Below are positions 40,534 to 42,557 of a stretch of 42,557 bases of DNA, one piece after another. The notes beneath the pieces are model-generated. The model was not told where the DNA came from and made no database searches. It saw only the letters and a program-made list of their open reading frames with translations. The stretch's first letter is position 1; the number at the start of each line of letters is the position of its first letter. Source of the stretch: an uncultured Actinomycetes bacterium (GTDB lineage: Bacteria; Actinomycetota; Actinomycetes; Nanopelagicales; Nanopelagicaceae); contig CAIQRN010000081.1 in assembly GCA_903874255.1 (NCBI GenBank), positions 1-42,557 of the forward strand. The letters run 5' to 3'. The position numbers and the translations under genes were made by a program.

Positions 40534-41346
40534 TTACTTAACTGCGCCTTCAGTTAAACCTTCAATAACTTTACGGTTAAAGATTACGTACACAATAATC
40601 ATTGGTACGGTAACAATAGTCAGGGCGGCAAAGAGTAAGTGATAATTCGTTGAATAGCGGGTTGAGAAGGTAAGCAAGCCAGTTGGAATAGTTTTTAGAT
40701 CATCGTTTTGAATATAGACCAGGGCCAGCAAGAATTCATTCCACGCGCTCAATACTGTAAATACAGCAACCGTGGCGATACCGGGCTTGAGCATTGGAAT
40801 CAAAATAGTTTGATAAACCTTTAAATCACTTGCGCCATCAACGCGCGCGGCTTCAAAAATCTCTTTGGGCAGGTTTTGTATATACGCGCGGAATAACCAG
40901 ATTGCCAGCGGCAGACCCATTGCGGTGTAAGGCAAGATTAAAGCCATGCGTGTGTCTTTGATTCCAAGAAAATCAAAGAGGGCGTTCTGTGCAATGAAAT
41001 AGGACTGCAGAGGCAAAATTAATCCTAAAGTAATCAGGGCCATTAACTGCTTTGAGAATTTAAATTTCAGTCGTGAGAATGCAAAAGCGGCCATTGAACC
41101 AAAGAGTAAAACTGCGCTGGTGCATGTGCCAGTGACAATCGCACTGTTGATTGCATATTTGCCCAAGCCACCTGAAATGAAAGCTTCACCGAAAACGCTG
41201 AAATCCCAGCTGGTTGGTAATGACAAAGGATTCATAGTGATTTCTTCATTGCTCTTGAGCGAAGAAAGCGCCATCCAAAGCAATGGCACAAAGTAAATGA
41301 GCGAATACATCATCATAGCTATATGAAAAATTGGATTACGTTTCAT
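40534..41346 (-). CDS. carbohydrate ABC transporter permease (MalG type)
   Basis: 270 residues, six membrane segments. The EAA loop reads FEAARVDGASDLKVYQTILIP, the contact site for the ATPase. MalG/AraQ-like features are an N-terminal LWMALSSLKSNEEI and a late SAWNEFLLALVYI. Its ATG overlaps the stop of the upstream permease by one base (TAATG). Convergent with the kinase-SIS gene with one base between stops. Confidence 0.93.
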   Translation of the reverse strand: MKRNPIFHIAMMMYSLIYFVPLLWMALSSLKSNEEITMNPLSLPTSWDFSVFGEAFISGGLGKYAINSAIVTGTCTSAVLLFGSMAAFAFSRLKFKFSKQLMALITLGLILPLQSYFIAQNALFDFLGIKDTRMALILPYTAMGLPLAIWLFRAYIQNLPKEIFEAARVDGASDLKVYQTILIPMLKPGIATVAVFTVLSAWNEFLLALVYIQNDDLKTIPTGLLTFSTRYSTNYHLLFAALTIVTVPMIIVYVIFNRKVIEGLTEGAVK

Positions 41347-42224
41347 TAGTACTCCACCACCAAATCATCTTTGGTGCGCAATTTGTTATAGAGCAAACCA
41401 ACTGCCACTACAACAAGAGTCAAAATAACAGCTAGCGCGGAGCCGTAACCCATCTGCTGATCGCGGAAAACAACGCGAACTAAATAGGTAGTTGGTACTT
41501 GGGTTGTGTCATATGGTCCACCGTTAGTTAATACATAGACCAAATCAAATACTTGAATACCGCCAGTAAAACAAAGCAAGATAGCAACTTCAGTCAAATT
41601 CTTAATCATTGGAATCTTGATACCACGCAGTAGTTGCCACTCTGTTGCACCATCTAATCGCGCAGATTCAATAATGGTGCTCGGGATTCGCTGGAAACCT
41701 GCATAAAAGATTGCCATATAGAAGCCGGCAAAGATCCAACCCGAAATTACTGAGATAGAAAGCAGCGCAGTTGATTGATCGCCCAGCCAGATATGTTGCC
41801 AGGATTCAAGACCTAGTTGGCCTAATAAGCGATTAAGAATTCCTAAATCAGGGTTAAGTAAGAAAGTCCAAAGGACAGAGATAACAACAAGCGGCAACAT
41901 CACGGGGGTAAAGAAAGCAACGCGGTAAAAAGTTGTATTCGACTTTGAGCTAACCAGCCCGGCTAGTAATAATCCGATGACAACTTCTAAAATTAAAGTG
42001 GCAGCTACATAAACGGCAACATGCCAGTACGAATTCATATAAATCTTGTCATGAAATGCGTGGGTGAAGTTTTCAAAGCCAACGAAACTTGGCGTACTAA
42101 AACCATTCCAATCGGTCAGGCTTAAACCAAATGTGGCCATGATTGGTCCAAGAATTGCAATTGCAAAGATAGTAAAAGCAGGAGCGACCAGGAAGTAGGG
42201 AATCCAACGTGCTGTCGGTTTCAT
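41346..42224 (-). CDS. carbohydrate ABC transporter permease (MalF/UgpA type)
   Basis: 292 residues, six membrane segments. The EAA loop is IESARLDGATEWQLLRGIKIP, and the family C-terminal segment FDLVYVLTNGGPYDTT is present. It forms the membrane channel with the MalG-type partner. AGGGGA precedes the ATG. It follows the binding-protein gene by about 50 bases. The ATPase gene is not in the window; such systems often share an MsiK-like ATPase encoded elsewhere. Confidence 0.93.
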   Translation of the reverse strand: MKPTARWIPYFLVAPAFTIFAIAILGPIMATFGLSLTDWNGFSTPSFVGFENFTHAFHDKIYMNSYWHVAVYVAATLILEVVIGLLLAGLVSSKSNTTFYRVAFFTPVMLPLVVISVLWTFLLNPDLGILNRLLGQLGLESWQHIWLGDQSTALLSISVISGWIFAGFYMAIFYAGFQRIPSTIIESARLDGATEWQLLRGIKIPMIKNLTEVAILLCFTGGIQVFDLVYVLTNGGPYDTTQVPTTYLVRVVFRDQQMGYGSALAVILTLVVVAVGLLYNKLRTKDDLVVEY

Positions 42225-42275
42225 TCCCCTACCTTCCTGGTCGCTTGCCTACTTATGTACTACTGATCGAAAAGT

Positions 42276-42557
42276 TTACTTAAGTGCAGCAACCTTTTCT
42301 TGCGCCACATCAAGTGCGGCTTGTGGTGTCGACTTGCCACCAATTACTTCGGCTTGCGCCGCATTTAATGCATCGGCAACTGGAAGTGCAAAACCGGTAT
42401 CAGGTGGTGCAACAACAACTTTTGCTCCATCTAGCAGAGCATTGATTTTCGCAGTCAGTGGATCAAGGCTTCCGCTAGCAAGGGATTTCAGAAGAAGAAC
42501 TGTTCCTGAATCTGCAATCTTCTTTGCATTCTCAGTGTTATAAAGCTCTTTGAAGAA
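42276..42557 (-). CDS. sugar ABC transporter substrate-binding protein, C-terminal part
   Basis: 93 codons of the C-terminus; the gene runs off the right edge. Typical ending of family 1 extracellular solute-binding proteins: a helix with ALPVADALNAAQAEVIGGK followed by TPQAALDVAQEKVAALK. It would be a lipoprotein that delivers the sugar to the two permeases encoded downstream in the same operon. The N-terminal signal is outside the window. Confidence 0.88.
   Translation of the reverse strand, partial: FFKELYNTENAKKIADSGTVLLLKSLASGSLDPLTAKINALLDGAKVVVAPPDTGFALPVADALNAAQAEVIGGKSTPQAALDVAQEKVAALK

Noticed and set aside
1-42557. tRNA, rRNA, CRISPR array, insertion sequence or prophage
   Set aside because: No T-loop consensus, rRNA signature, regularly spaced repeats, transposase or phage structural gene was found on either strand.

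Overview
The window looks like chromosome from a low-GC member of the Actinomycetota, probably a small-genome freshwater lineage of the acI/Nanopelagicales type. This is an inference. It rests on an actinobacterial SAM-IV riboswitch, Gram-positive-type LexA boxes beside a divergent lexA and LysM division-inhibitor gene, a DUF4192-like protein, a DinG helicase, a B12-dependent NrdJ, tight gene packing and many apparently leaderless transcripts. No tRNA, rRNA, CRISPR array, transposase or integrase was recognised.

Bases 1-21150 are housekeeping. They hold a truncated Lys/Ala-repeat protein; metY-metX for O-acetylhomoserine methionine synthesis under a SAM-IV riboswitch; a PKD-domain secreted protein with a DUF4192-like protein; a NUDIX hydrolase convergent with dinG; a LigB/DODA-type dioxygenase; a DUF2202 secreted protein; nrdR-nrdJ behind two NrdR boxes; and the divergent lexA/LysM pair with two SOS boxes. 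After these come a methyltransferase, an SDR, a 56-residue membrane protein, a candidate structured RNA, an isochorismatase-family hydrolase, an MFS transporter, small hypotheticals, and an overlapping VWA protein and histone-deacetylase-like pair.

Bases about 21290-37160 are accessory and AT-richer, and look like a defence island. Read downstream to upstream on the minus strand they hold: a gamma-type adenine DNA methyltransferase with a PD-(D/E)XK partner (type II restriction-modification); an Mrr-type endonuclease; a three-gene operon of HelD-like helicase, Swt1-like HEPN protein and DUF262-DUF1524 (GmrSD-like) nuclease; a TPR protein with a LexA box upstream; a T5orf172 GIY-YIG protein; and a NERD nuclease-helicase. 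A second TPR gene, paralogous to the first and in opposite orientation, starts a plus-strand operon with a Cys-containing protein and a 38-residue zinc-ribbon protein. Its leader is about 290 nt and appears able to form a pseudoknot.

Bases 37170-42557 return to metabolism: a small membrane protein, a SOUL haem-binding protein, a GNAT acetyltransferase, a BadF-type sugar kinase fused to a SIS domain, and a sugar ABC transporter (two permeases and the C-terminus of the binding protein). The last group suggests amino-sugar uptake and phosphorylation.

The observations most worth following are the HelD/HEPN/GmrSD operon, the inverted TPR paralogue pair with its SOS box and structured leader, the candidate RNA near 15047-15141, and the repeated pattern of a TANNNT hexamer exactly 6 nt before a start codon.
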